A stretch of DNA of 64,000 bases. Source: Leptofilum sp965223525 (GTDB lineage Bacteria > Chloroflexota > Anaerolineae > Promineifilales > Promineifilaceae). The position numbers and the translations under genes are program-made. Each line of letters opens with the position of its first letter. Position 1 is the first letter of the stretch. The stretch spans positions 806,001-870,000 of the forward strand of contig NZ_CBDCWX010000004.1 of NCBI RefSeq assembly GCF_965223525.1, read 5' to 3'. Below the pieces are notes generated by a model that had not been told where the DNA came from, made no database searches, and worked only from the letters and a program-made list of their open reading frames with translations. Below, one piece after another: positions 1-7,746 of this stretch.

Positions 1-300
1 TATGAGTACGAACAGTATGTGGAGGCACGCAAAACGTTGCCCAAGCCCGGTAAGCGCGTAGGCACGCCCTACGGCGAAGGCAAAGTGCGGGATGTGCGGG
101 TGCTGCGGGATTCAGTGCTGGTCTACGTCAATGGCGACTACCATGAAGTGTTTCGCCATGAGTTAGAGCCGTTGGCAGAGCTAGAAGCATTAAAGAAGAA
201 AGCGGAAGCTGGCTGTTCCAAGCACGAGGATGGGGGCTGTGACTGCGGTGCCAAGCGAGGCAGTGCCGATAATCCAGAAAATGGTGGCAAAAATGCCTAA
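1..300 (+). CDS. PSP1/YaaT (RicT) family protein, C-terminal part
   Basis: The frame is open from base 1, so the gene starts before the window. The first visible residues, YEYEQYVEARKTLPKPGKRV, followed by a TPYGEGKV stretch, match the conserved end of the PSP1 domain of YaaT/RicT proteins. In Bacillus these act with RicA and RicF in RNA maturation; the role in other phyla is less clear. The tail is charged and has four cysteines (CSKHEDGGCDCG), a possible metal site, as RicT proteins are reported to bind Fe-S with partners. The stop overlaps the start of the next gene, so the two are probably co-transcribed. Confidence 0.8.
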   Translation, partial: YEYEQYVEARKTLPKPGKRVGTPYGEGKVRDVRVLRDSVLVYVNGDYHEVFRHELEPLAELEALKKKAEAGCSKHEDGGCDCGAKRGSADNPENGGKNA

Positions 301-898
301 TCGCTCTGACGCTTGGGATTTGATGCGTGAGTTTGTGCAAGACAGTGGCTTGCGTCGCCATATGCTGGCCGTGAGTGCGGCGATGGGCTGGTATGCCAAT
401 GTGTTGGGTGGAGATGTGGCCACTTGGGAAACGATTGGCTTGCTGCACGATTTTGATTGGGAGATTCATCCTGATTTGGATCGCCATCCCATTGAAGGTG
501 CCAAAATATTGCGGGAGCGGGGTTGGGATGAAGAAACGATCCGGGTGATTTTGTCTCATTACACGGCTGGCACGGGTGTTCCGCGTGAAAAACCGATTGA
601 TTTTGCTCTGCTAGCCTGTGATGAAATTACAGGTTTGGTGATTGCCACGACGTTGGTACGGCCGTCCAAAAATATCGCTGAAGTTAAACTAAAATCAATC
701 CGCAAAAAGTGGAAAAATAGCCGATTTGCCGCTGGCGTGGATCGAAACCACGTTGAGGAAGTGACGGCCGATTTCAGCCGGGAATGCTTTGCGGGATCGT
801 TAGATTTGTGGACACACATCGGCAATGTGCTGACGGCAATGCAAGGAGCCGCCGATGTTTTAGACCTGGACGGCCGTCTTGCTTCGCCCGAAGCATAA
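281..898 (+). CDS. HD-domain hydrolase
   Basis: This protein of about 205 residues belongs to the HDIG/HD phosphohydrolase superfamily. An early histidine (RRHMLAV), the paired metal ligands in LLHDFDW and a later aspartate in LACDEITG form the usual HD metal site. Members of this small family are often annotated simply as HD-domain or HAD-like hydrolase; the substrate cannot be read from the sequence. ATG codons at 281 and 293 are both possible and neither has a good ribosome site. The start lies inside the end of the PSP1 gene, which suggests translational coupling. A -10 box of moeA begins a few bases after its stop. Confidence 0.75.
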   Translation: MVAKMPNRSDAWDLMREFVQDSGLRRHMLAVSAAMGWYANVLGGDVATWETIGLLHDFDWEIHPDLDRHPIEGAKILRERGWDEETIRVILSHYTAGTGVPREKPIDFALLACDEITGLVIATTLVRPSKNIAEVKLKSIRKKWKNSRFAAGVDRNHVEEVTADFSRECFAGSLDLWTHIGNVLTAMQGAADVLDLDGRLASPEA

Positions 899-904
899 GA
901 CAAC

Positions 905-910
905 TATAAT
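905..910 (+). promoter_or_regulatory. -10 box of moeA
   Basis: A perfect TATAAT lies just after the HD gene stop. It would place the transcription start near 917, about 8 bases before the moeA ATG, leaving almost no leader. No convincing -35 is present (TTGCTT at a 20-base spacing is the best). Confidence 0.5.
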
Positions 911-924
911 ATCGGGATTTCCCC

Positions 925-2190
925 ATGAGTAATGCAGAATATTTAACGGTAAAAGAGGCGCTAACGGCCGTTCTCGCTGGCGTGTCTGTTCTTCCGGCAG
1001 AGCAGGTGCCCTTGCTAAATGCGCTAGGCCGGGTGCTAGCCGAAGACGTGACGGCGCAAGATAGCTTGCCCCCCTTTGCCAACTCCTCGATGGATGGATA
1101 CGCGCTGGTAGCGGCTGACCTTGCCGGGGCGACAAAAGAAAATCCGGCGGCGCTGCAAGTGGTGGGGGACGTTGCCGCTGGGGCGGTGCTGGACGTGATG
1201 GTGGAACCGGGAACGGCCGTTCGCATCATGACAGGCGCACCCATGCCCCCCGGTGCAGATGCTGTTGTGCCTGTGGAAGACACCAACGAGGCGTGGCGTG
1301 ACCAGGAACGGTCGTTGCCCACGCAAATCCAGGTCATACGCTCTGTAAAACAAGGGGATTACATTCGCCACCCAGGTGAGGATATTGAAGCTGGGCAAAC
1401 AATTTTACAAAAAGGACACATTTTACGGCCGCAAGAAGTCGGTGTGCTGGCTTCACTGGGCGTCAGCCAAATTTCTGTCAATCGTCGCCCCAGAGTTGCC
1501 ATTTTAGCCACCGGTGATGAGCTGCTTGAGGTTGATCAGCCCCTGCAACCCGGCAAAATTCGCAACAGTAACGGGTATACACAAGCCGCGCAAATCCTTG
1601 CTTTGGGCGCAGAACCTGTACAGTTGGGCATAGCTGGCGATACAGAAACGGCCGTGCGCCAAAAATTGCAGGCTGGCCTGGATGCAAACGTAGATCTGTT
1701 CATCAGTTCTGCTGGAGTTTCTGTCGGAGCATACGACGTGGTGAAAGCGGTGCTGGAACAAGAAGGCAATGTTGGCTTTTGGCGCGTGCGGATGCGCCCC
1801 GGAAAACCATTGGCCTATGGCACGTATCATGGTGTTCCCTACTTGGGATTGCCAGGTAACCCCGTGTCGGCCATGGTCTCGTTTGAACGCTTTGCCCGTG
1901 CTGCCATTCGCAAAATGGCGGGTCATACTCAACTAGAGCGGCCTACAATACAAGTGACGGTTCAGGATGAGATTGATTCAGACGGCCGTGAAAGCTATAT
2001 TCGCGCCATTGTGTCCCCAACAGCAGAAGGATTCGTAGCCTCTTTAACGGGAGACCAGGGTTCTCATATCCTAACGTCGCTGGTAAAAGCCAACGCGCTT
2101 CTTATTCTGCCTGAAGGTAGAAAAAAGGTTGAACCAGGTAGCCAATTAAAAGCATGGATGCTCGATTGGCCCGAAACCGTTCTTTTATAG
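925..2190 (+). CDS. moeA: molybdopterin molybdenumtransferase MoeA
   Basis: This 421-aa protein has the full MoeA length and domain order. It inserts molybdate into adenylylated molybdopterin, the last step of molybdenum cofactor synthesis, in the cytoplasm. Visible signatures are SSMDGYA (residues 54-60), the MoCF-binding domain ATGDEL (195-200), the SSAGVSVGAYD loop (261-271) and LPGNPVSAMVSF (309-320), followed by the C-terminal beta-barrel domain. No other moa/moe gene is next to it. The preceding TATAAT suggests its own promoter with a very short leader. The gene carries four copies of the ACGGCCGT octamer. Confidence 0.95.
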   Translation: MSNAEYLTVKEALTAVLAGVSVLPAEQVPLLNALGRVLAEDVTAQDSLPPFANSSMDGYALVAADLAGATKENPAALQVVGDVAAGAVLDVMVEPGTAVRIMTGAPMPPGADAVVPVEDTNEAWRDQERSLPTQIQVIRSVKQGDYIRHPGEDIEAGQTILQKGHILRPQEVGVLASLGVSQISVNRRPRVAILATGDELLEVDQPLQPGKIRNSNGYTQAAQILALGAEPVQLGIAGDTETAVRQKLQAGLDANVDLFISSAGVSVGAYDVVKAVLEQEGNVGFWRVRMRPGKPLAYGTYHGVPYLGLPGNPVSAMVSFERFARAAIRKMAGHTQLERPTIQVTVQDEIDSDGRESYIRAIVSPTAEGFVASLTGDQGSHILTSLVKANALLILPEGRKKVEPGSQLKAWMLDWPETVLL

Positions 2191-2204
2191 CCCCACCTCG
2201 CTGC

Positions 2205-2232
2205 AAAAAAAAGTCCCGAACTCCGGGACTTT
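2205..2232. terminator. bidirectional intrinsic terminator
   Basis: AAAGTCCCG and CGGGACTTT form a 9-bp stem with a 5-base loop between the convergent moeA and S1-protein genes. The A-run on the left supplies a U-run for the minus-strand transcript, and the T-rich tail serves the plus strand. Confidence 0.8.
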
Positions 2233-2242
2233 ACTTACTTTT

Positions 2243-3022
2243 CTATCCATTGTGCTGTACGTGCAATGTGCGGCTTAGAATATCTTCTTGCTGTTCTCTG
2301 CGTTTGCCACGTTTGCGCTTTTTCTTGCCCCCATGCTTTTTAATTCGCACAGGCATTTCTTCACCCATTGCCTGGCGCAAAGCTAACTCCATCGCGGTAG
2401 GCATATCTTCTTCAATCTCATCCTCAACTTGGTACACTTCTTGAGGAGTCGCTTCGTTTGTTGCACCTTCTGGCTTTTCTAGCAAATTTTTAATGCTCAA
2501 ATCAATCCGACGTTTGCGCTTGCTAAATCCCAGTACCTGAACTTGAACCTCAGCGCCAACTGTTAAAACTTCGGAAGGATGTTTAACGTAGTTATGGCTC
2601 AGTTCGCTAATGTGAACCAACCCTTCGCGCTCTGCACCAATATCGATAAAAGCGCCGAAATTTTCCAAACGTTTAACAGAACCAGAGTATACCTGGCCTT
2701 TATCTAGCTCACTCCACTCAACATCTAGCGGTGGAATCATTGTGACCATAACCTGTTTCCGCTTGGGGTCTACCTTATCTACCCAAACCGAAACCTCATC
2801 GCCAACATTTAATACATCAGCAACGCGATTGATATGCTCAGTGCCCATCTGGGAAATGTGAATGAGCGCATTAGTGCCAATGCCTAAATCAATAAAAGCA
2901 CCGTATAGCTCCAACCGGTTTACAGTGCCTTTAAGCTGCATTTTTGGTTTGAGATCGTTGATGCTAGTCGGCGTGACCTCTGGAGCAGCGGACTCCATTG
3001 TTTTCGTGGTTTCTTCACTCAT
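2243..3022 (-). CDS. S1 RNA-binding domain protein with two S1 repeats
   Basis: This is a 259-aa cytoplasmic protein with two S1/OB-fold domains at about residues 28-95 and 108-180. Each has the RLExxGAFIDxG and LxHIS motifs typical of RNA-binding S1 modules. A basic tail (KKHGGKKKRKRGKRR) probably adds nonspecific nucleic-acid contacts. It is far shorter than ribosomal protein S1 and resembles the small general-stress or YugI/RpsA-like S1 proteins; a translation or RNA-binding role is inferred. An AGGAG ribosome site precedes the ATG. A consensus promoter sits upstream and a shared terminator downstream, so it is a single-gene unit. Confidence 0.85.
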   Translation of the reverse strand: MSEETTKTMESAAPEVTPTSINDLKPKMQLKGTVNRLELYGAFIDLGIGTNALIHISQMGTEHINRVADVLNVGDEVSVWVDKVDPKRKQVMVTMIPPLDVEWSELDKGQVYSGSVKRLENFGAFIDIGAEREGLVHISELSHNYVKHPSEVLTVGAEVQVQVLGFSKRKRRIDLSIKNLLEKPEGATNEATPQEVYQVEDEIEEDMPTAMELALRQAMGEEMPVRIKKHGGKKKRKRGKRREQQEDILSRTLHVQHNG

Positions 3023-3152
3023 GACAAGATTCTCCTACGCAAAGAACGGCAACCTGCCAATCCTGCGTTTTTTAATGTTAAATTTTCGTAGGTCGTTGGG
3101 GACAAATCACAGCAAATTTTGTAGAGTTATGCCCAAAAAAGTGTTTCGATCA

Positions 3153-3180
3153 ATTATAACAAGCCTCAATGTCATGTCAA
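3153..3180 (-). promoter_or_regulatory. sigma-70 type promoter of the S1-domain gene
   Basis: Read on the minus strand, TTGACA (3180-3175), a 16-base spacer and TATAAT (3158-3153) match the housekeeping promoter consensus at all twelve positions. It lies about 130 bases before the S1-protein start and just after the recA terminator. Confidence 0.85.
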
Positions 3181-3194
3181 AAAGAGGCCATAAG

Positions 3195-3225
3195 CAAAAA
3201 ACCCCGGTGAATTCGCTCACCGAGG
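3195..3225 (-). terminator. intrinsic terminator of recA
   Basis: On the minus strand CCTCGGTGA pairs with TCACCGGGG (one G-U pair) around a 6-base loop and is followed by a T-run, 31 bases after the recA stop. A typical rho-independent terminator. Confidence 0.9.
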
Positions 3226-3255
3226 CTCTGGAAAGACCTTGTACTAGAGAAATTT

Positions 3256-4323
3256 TTAGAAAACAGCGTCCTCAGCCACAGCACCATTGACAGACTCAAC
3301 GCCTTCAAATTCGGTAGTGGGCAGGCCTGCTTCACGCCGAATGAGGAACTCTAGCTCGTCTAATATCTCTGGATTTTCTGCTAAAAAGACCTTTGCATTT
3401 TCGCGGCCTTGTCCAAGAAGCGTTTCGCCATAACGGAAGTAAGCGCCTCGCTTGTCTACCAAGTCAAACGCAACGGATAAATCTAGTACATCGCCGGTAA
3501 AAGAAATGCCTTCGTTATACATGATGTCGAATTCGCTTTCAGTGAAGGGGGCTGCTACTTTGTTTTTCTTCACTTTTACGCGGGTACGGTTGCCAATAAC
3601 CTCACTTCCAGCCTTGATGGCTTGAATGCGGCGAATATCCAGCCGCACGGAGGCGTAAAACTTAAGCGCATTCCCCCCGCTGGTGGTTTCTGGGCTGCCG
3701 AACATCACGCCAATTTTGGAGCGAAGCTGATTGGTAAAAATAACGATGGTGTTGGTTTGTTTGATGACACCAGAAAGTTTGCGTAAAGCTTGGGACATGA
3801 GACGTGCTTGCAAACCAACGTGTGCGTCGCCCATTTCGCCTTCAATTTCGGCGCGAGGAACGAGGGCAGCGACGGAATCTACAACCACCACGTCCATCGT
3901 GCCAGAGCGGATGAGGGCTTCGGCAATTTCCAGGGCTTGCTCGCCAGTATCTGGCTGGGAAACGTACAGATCATCAATGTTGACGCCGATTTTTTCGGCG
4001 TAATTGGGATCGAGGGCATGTTCCATATCTACGAAGGCACAGATGCCGCCACGCCGTTGAGCTTCGGCAATGACGTGCTGGCAAAGGGTTGTTTTACCAG
4101 ATGATTCCGGGCCATAGATTTCGATAACACGGCCACGGGGAAGTCCGCCGACGCCCAGGGCAATATCTAGTGAGAGGGAGCCAGTGGGGATTGTTTCTAC
4201 TTGCAAGCTGTGGGCTTCGCCCAAGCGCATGATGGTGCCTTCACCAAACCGTTTGGTGATGGAGTCGAGGGTTTTTTCTAGGGTGCTGGTACGGCCGTCT
4301 CCATTTGCTGATTTCTTTGCCAT
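3256..4323 (-). CDS. recA: recombinase RecA
   Basis: This 355-aa protein is a full-length RecA: it forms filaments on single-stranded DNA, drives homologous strand exchange and triggers LexA self-cleavage. Walker A GPESSGKTT is at residues 71-79, the Walker B strand DVVVVDS is near residue 145, and the L2-region FTNQLRSKIGVMFG is intact. The start has a strong AAAAGGAGAG ribosome site. An SOS-like box and a promoter with a GAACGTTC palindrome in the spacer lie upstream, so damage-inducible control is likely. It is flanked by its own terminator and is monocistronic. Confidence 0.98.
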   Translation of the reverse strand: MAKKSANGDGRTSTLEKTLDSITKRFGEGTIMRLGEAHSLQVETIPTGSLSLDIALGVGGLPRGRVIEIYGPESSGKTTLCQHVIAEAQRRGGICAFVDMEHALDPNYAEKIGVNIDDLYVSQPDTGEQALEIAEALIRSGTMDVVVVDSVAALVPRAEIEGEMGDAHVGLQARLMSQALRKLSGVIKQTNTIVIFTNQLRSKIGVMFGSPETTSGGNALKFYASVRLDIRRIQAIKAGSEVIGNRTRVKVKKNKVAAPFTESEFDIMYNEGISFTGDVLDLSVAFDLVDKRGAYFRYGETLLGQGRENAKVFLAENPEILDELEFLIRREAGLPTTEFEGVESVNGAVAEDAVF

Positions 4324-4432
4324 GAGAACTCTCCTTTTGTTTCCAACGCAGCGTTAATGATGGCTGCTTGCAATAATGGGCAGCAGAAAAACTGCATTGG
4401 TTTATTGATATGGTTGGGGTAAGACAGAACAG

Positions 4433-4461
4433 AGTTTAGCACGAACGTTCTAATTCGTCAA
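4433..4461 (-). promoter_or_regulatory. recA promoter
   Basis: TTGACG (4461-4456), a 17-base spacer and TAAACT (4438-4433) on the minus strand. The spacer holds GAACGTTC (4443-4450), built from the same half-sites as an SOS box, so a repressor bound there would block polymerase. The leader to the recA ATG is about 100 bases. Confidence 0.75.
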
Positions 4462-4479
4462 GGTTGAATCTTAGTTTTT

Positions 4480-4491
4480 GAACATTTGTTC
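4480..4491. promoter_or_regulatory. LexA/SOS-type operator upstream of recA
   Basis: GAACATTTGTTC is a perfect GAAC-N4-GTTC palindrome, the core of the Gram-positive type LexA box. It lies about 20 bases upstream of the recA -35 hexamer. The family match is established knowledge; binding here is inferred, and no lexA gene is in the window. Confidence 0.65.
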
Positions 4492-4524
4492 AAATTATTA
4501 ACTTCAATGGCCCGATAGCTTAAA

Positions 4525-6039
4525 TTATGCAGGCCGCTTGCGAATCAATCGGAGCAGTGCGGGAATTTCTTGGCCGCCAAGCAGCAAGTTGAGGGCAATG
4601 TAGCTGGCAACGGCAACAGAGCCGCCAACGAGTAAAAAGAGGAATGTGCTGCTGATGAATTGTTGCACGACGAGGATGAGTAGGGTGAGCACGGCCGTTC
4701 CTGCCAAAGCGCGCCCCAGAACCGGAAAAAGCGGCCGTATTGCCAGCTTATTGAGCCAAAATAGAACCGCTGATAGCAGCGTGAACGCCACCGTGCTGGC
4801 CAGTGCCAGCCCCACGACTCCCATGCTGCCTACAAACGCATACGCCAGTACCACATTCACCACCAGCCAGCCAAGATAGGCAAACATTGGGATGTGGGTG
4901 TTGTGCTGCGCGTAAAAAAGGCGAGCCACAATTTCCAGCGTCGCTTCTGTAACCAGGCGGACGCTAAACGCGAGCAAGACGCTGTAAACCAGCCGCGTGG
5001 AGCTGGCATCGAACACCTCGCCCTCCAGCAAAAACGTGATTGCTGGCTCGCCCAGCAGCACCATGAGGGCGGCGGCCGGGATGGTGAGGGTCCAGATGAT
5101 GCTGAGGGCGTTTACGGCCGTTTCCCGCATCTGCTGAATCTGCCCTGAATTAAACAACTCTGCCAGCGTCGGGAAAATGACCAGGGCGATGGCCGTGCCA
5201 AACAACGTTTCTGGAAGCTGCATGAGGGCATAGCCGTAAAAGTAGCCAGAGGTGCTGCCCTCAGGCAGGCCAGACGTGAGGCGAATGATAAACAGATCAG
5301 CAAGCTGCACGGTGCCCAGCGTGATGATGCGCGGCCCCATCAGCCGCACAATCTCGCCTACGCCGCTGAGTTGCCACTGGAGCGCAGGCCAATACCCAAT
5401 GCGGTATTTGATGAGCGCAGGCACCTGAATGAGAATGTGCAAAATTCCGCCAACTACGGTTCCCCAGGCCAAGCCTATAATGCCCAATTGCGGTACGAAT
5501 AGATACAGTCCCACCACATAGCCAATGTCCAGTGCCAGTGGTGCCAGAGCAGGCAGAGCAAAATGTTGGTGGGCATTTAACATGCTGCTGAGCACACCGC
5601 TGATGCCAAAAATAGTGGTTTGGATGAGGATGATTCGCATGATGTCGGCGGTAAGCTGCTGGAGTTCCGGGGAGAAATCTGGCACCAGCAGGACGCGCGT
5701 GAGCCACGGGGCAATGACAGCACCTATGGCCGAAACCAGCCCCAGCAGCAAAATAACCAATGTCAGGATGGTATTGCCGAAGGAAACGGCCGTTTGCCGA
5801 GACTCATTGTTTAGCGTGTTTGAGTAAACAGGGATGAATGCTGCCGCCAACGAGCCGCCAGCAATCAGCACAAAAAAAAGCTCCGGTAGCTGGTTGGCCG
5901 CCGTAAACGCATCAAAATCTGGCGAGGTGCCAAACGCGCCAGCCACCAGCTGCAGCCGAACCAGGCCAGTGATCTTGCCCACTCCCAAGAAGAGAATGAC
6001 CAACACAGAAGAGCGTAACAAATGGCGGGCGCGGTTCAT
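4525..6039 (-). CDS. murJ: lipid II flippase MurJ
   Basis: A MATE-like polytopic membrane protein with about 14 hydrophobic segments, matching MurJ/MviN, which flips the peptidoglycan precursor lipid II across the inner membrane. The N-terminal part (LGVGKITGLVRLQLVAGAFG, then a DAFTAANQLPELF segment) is the family signature and contains conserved arginine and asparagine residues of the central cavity. I place the start at 6039 (MNRARHLL) rather than the upstream ATGs at 6090 or 6060. A TTGCGC-N16-TACAAT promoter ends six bases before this codon and would make the earlier starts untranscribed. It is divergent from the glycosyltransferase. Confidence 0.92.
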   Translation of the reverse strand: MNRARHLLRSSVLVILFLGVGKITGLVRLQLVAGAFGTSPDFDAFTAANQLPELFFVLIAGGSLAAAFIPVYSNTLNNESRQTAVSFGNTILTLVILLLGLVSAIGAVIAPWLTRVLLVPDFSPELQQLTADIMRIILIQTTIFGISGVLSSMLNAHQHFALPALAPLALDIGYVVGLYLFVPQLGIIGLAWGTVVGGILHILIQVPALIKYRIGYWPALQWQLSGVGEIVRLMGPRIITLGTVQLADLFIIRLTSGLPEGSTSGYFYGYALMQLPETLFGTAIALVIFPTLAELFNSGQIQQMRETAVNALSIIWTLTIPAAALMVLLGEPAITFLLEGEVFDASSTRLVYSVLLAFSVRLVTEATLEIVARLFYAQHNTHIPMFAYLGWLVVNVVLAYAFVGSMGVVGLALASTVAFTLLSAVLFWLNKLAIRPLFPVLGRALAGTAVLTLLILVVQQFISSTFLFLLVGGSVAVASYIALNLLLGGQEIPALLRLIRKRPA

Positions 6040-6045
6040 GCGCGG

Positions 6046-6073
6046 ATTGTATCTTTTCATGATGGAAGCGCAA
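6046..6073 (-). promoter_or_regulatory. murJ promoter giving a leaderless transcript
   Basis: On the minus strand TTGCGC (6073-6068), a 16-base spacer and TACAAT (6051-6046). Six bases separate the -10 box from the ATG at 6039, so transcription should begin at or next to the start codon. Confidence 0.6.
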
Positions 6074-6098
6074 TTAGCCTGAGGATTCATCCGCAGGC

Positions 6099-6104
6099 TA
6101 TAAT
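6099..6104 (+). promoter_or_regulatory. -10 box of the glycosyltransferase gene
   Basis: TATAAT ends six bases before the ATG at 6111, again predicting a leaderless mRNA. No ribosome binding site precedes the ATG. The -35 region is weak (TTAGCC at a 19-base spacing). Confidence 0.55.
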
Positions 6105-6110
6105 GCGATC

Positions 6111-7223
6111 ATGTTATCGATTATTCATGTTTATAAAGATTATTGGCCCATGATTGGCGGCATTGAAAATCACATAAAGGATTTGGCGGACGCTGAAGCC
6201 GCAATGGGTCATGACGTGACGGTTTTGGTAACAAATCCGGGCGGGCAGGCGGCGCGTGAGCAAATAAATGGCGTTCAGGTGATTCGCGCCGCACGGTTAG
6301 CAACGTTGGCTTCGACCCCCTTGAGCCTTACGTTTCCGTTCTTGCTAGCGCGACTGCGCCCAGACGTTACACATGTTCATTTCCCGTATCCGGTGGGAGA
6401 GATGAGCCAGTGGCTGCTTCGGTGGCAACGGCCGTACGTCATTGCCTACCATAGCGACGTGGTGAAGCAGCAGACAATTTTGCGTTTTTACAATCCGCTT
6501 TTGCGACGCGTGTTGGCAGGGGCGTCGCGCATTATCGTTGGTAGCGACAATTACGTGCAGAGTTCTCCGTATTTACGGCCGTTGGCCTCCAAATGTGCCA
6601 TTGTTCCTTACGCGGTGGATTGGGAGCGATTTGCAGGAGGTGAACCGTTGTTCCCGGCAGACGGCCGTTTCACCCTGCTGTTCATGGGCCGACACCGCTA
6701 CTACAAAGGCGGCGATGATCTAATTCGGGCGATGGCCCAATTACCTGCGGGGCTGCCTGTGCGTCTCTTATTTGGCGGAGATGGCCCCCTGCGCGGCGAG
6801 TGGGAATCATTGAGTCGCCGCTTGGGTGTGCAAGATAAAATCACATTCGTGGGGCATGTGAGCGATGAAACCTTGCCAAACTTCTATGCCAGCGGCGATC
6901 TGTTCGTGTTGCCTGCCAACAGCCGCGCTGAAGCGTTTGGCAAAGTGCTGCAAGAAGCGATGGCCGCTGGATTGCCTTGCCTGGCAACAGAGTTAGGCAC
7001 TGGTACCTCGTTTGTGGTGCAGGATGGTGTGACTGGGCGGGTGGTGCCACCGCAGCAGCCAGAACTGTTGGCGGCAGCTATCTACGAGCTAGCCACCCAG
7101 CCGCAGCTTTGCCAGCAATTGGGTCAGGCAGGGCAGCAACGGGCCCAGCGTGAATTTAGCTTGGCGCAGATGGTAGAGAAAGTGCAGGCGGTGTATACGG
7201 CCGTTCAGACTAAACAGACCTGA
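6111..7223 (+). CDS. GT4-family glycosyltransferase
   Basis: This 370-aa GT-B fold glycosyltransferase has the CAZy family 4 layout. The N-terminal acceptor domain has a glycine-rich MIGGIENHIKDLA loop, and the C-terminal donor domain has FMGRHRYYKGGDDLI and the EX7E motif region NSRAEAFGKVLQEAMAAGLP, with both glutamates present. It should transfer a sugar from a nucleotide donor to a cell-surface polysaccharide or lipid; donor and acceptor are unknown. It is transcribed divergently from murJ, a cell-wall gene, so a role in envelope assembly is plausible. Confidence 0.9.
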   Translation: MLSIIHVYKDYWPMIGGIENHIKDLADAEAAMGHDVTVLVTNPGGQAAREQINGVQVIRAARLATLASTPLSLTFPFLLARLRPDVTHVHFPYPVGEMSQWLLRWQRPYVIAYHSDVVKQQTILRFYNPLLRRVLAGASRIIVGSDNYVQSSPYLRPLASKCAIVPYAVDWERFAGGEPLFPADGRFTLLFMGRHRYYKGGDDLIRAMAQLPAGLPVRLLFGGDGPLRGEWESLSRRLGVQDKITFVGHVSDETLPNFYASGDLFVLPANSRAEAFGKVLQEAMAAGLPCLATELGTGTSFVVQDGVTGRVVPPQQPELLAAAIYELATQPQLCQQLGQAGQQRAQREFSLAQMVEKVQAVYTAVQTKQT

Positions 7224-7236
7224 TAGGCCGTTTAAT

Positions 7237-7716
7237 TTATAGTGGCGTGAGAATCATTATAGGGATTTCGCGGTCAGTTCTACCCTGATAAATATCATAA
7301 CCTGAATATTGAGCATTGGCTGTGGCCCATGCTTGCTCTTTTTCTGCCCCCTCCGCTTCATGCGCCACATACGCAACTTCGCCGCGTCCCCGGATGAGGA
7401 GCGAGCAGTTTGGGTGCGCCCTGAGATTGTAATACCAGGCAGGATGCTTATGCCGACCCGCATTTGAAGCAACCAAAATATATTTTTCACCCATCGGAGT
7501 GGCTAGCAATGGGATTTCCCGTGGTTGGCCACTTTTAGCGCCAGTGCAGCTAAGTAAAACCCCATTATCACGAAAATCAGTTCCAAATCCCGTACTTAGA
7601 TTGCCATTAGTCCACCGCATGAGCCTTTTATCAATTGGATTGAAAAGGGTCACAATCGCCCAGCCCCCCAGGCGCGTTTTGGCAAAACTATCAATCAGCC
7701 GATGGTAAATCTTCAT
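7237..7716 (-). CDS. deazaflavin (F420)-dependent nitroreductase family protein
   Basis: This 159-aa protein matches the Ddn/DUF385 split-barrel family, which binds coenzyme F420 or related flavins. Signature stretches are LLSCTGAKSGQPREIPL near residue 48 and VASNAGRHKHPAWYYNLRAH near residue 72. The family reduces or oxidises small substrates, and its presence suggests that F420 or a related deazaflavin is made by this organism. The start at 7716 is chosen because GGAGG lies five bases upstream; the longer reading back to 7740 has no such site. The gene is convergent with the glycosyltransferase. Confidence 0.88.
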   Translation of the reverse strand: MKIYHRLIDSFAKTRLGGWAIVTLFNPIDKRLMRWTNGNLSTGFGTDFRDNGVLLSCTGAKSGQPREIPLLATPMGEKYILVASNAGRHKHPAWYYNLRAHPNCSLLIRGRGEVAYVAHEAEGAEKEQAWATANAQYSGYDIYQGRTDREIPIMILTPL

Positions 7717-7746
7717 GGTTTCCTCCATGTGGATTTGCATCCAAAT

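Noticed and set aside
774..1337. Minus-strand frame of 187 codons overlapping the HD gene and moeA
   Set aside because: Ser/Ala/Thr-rich shadow translation opposite two well-supported genes.
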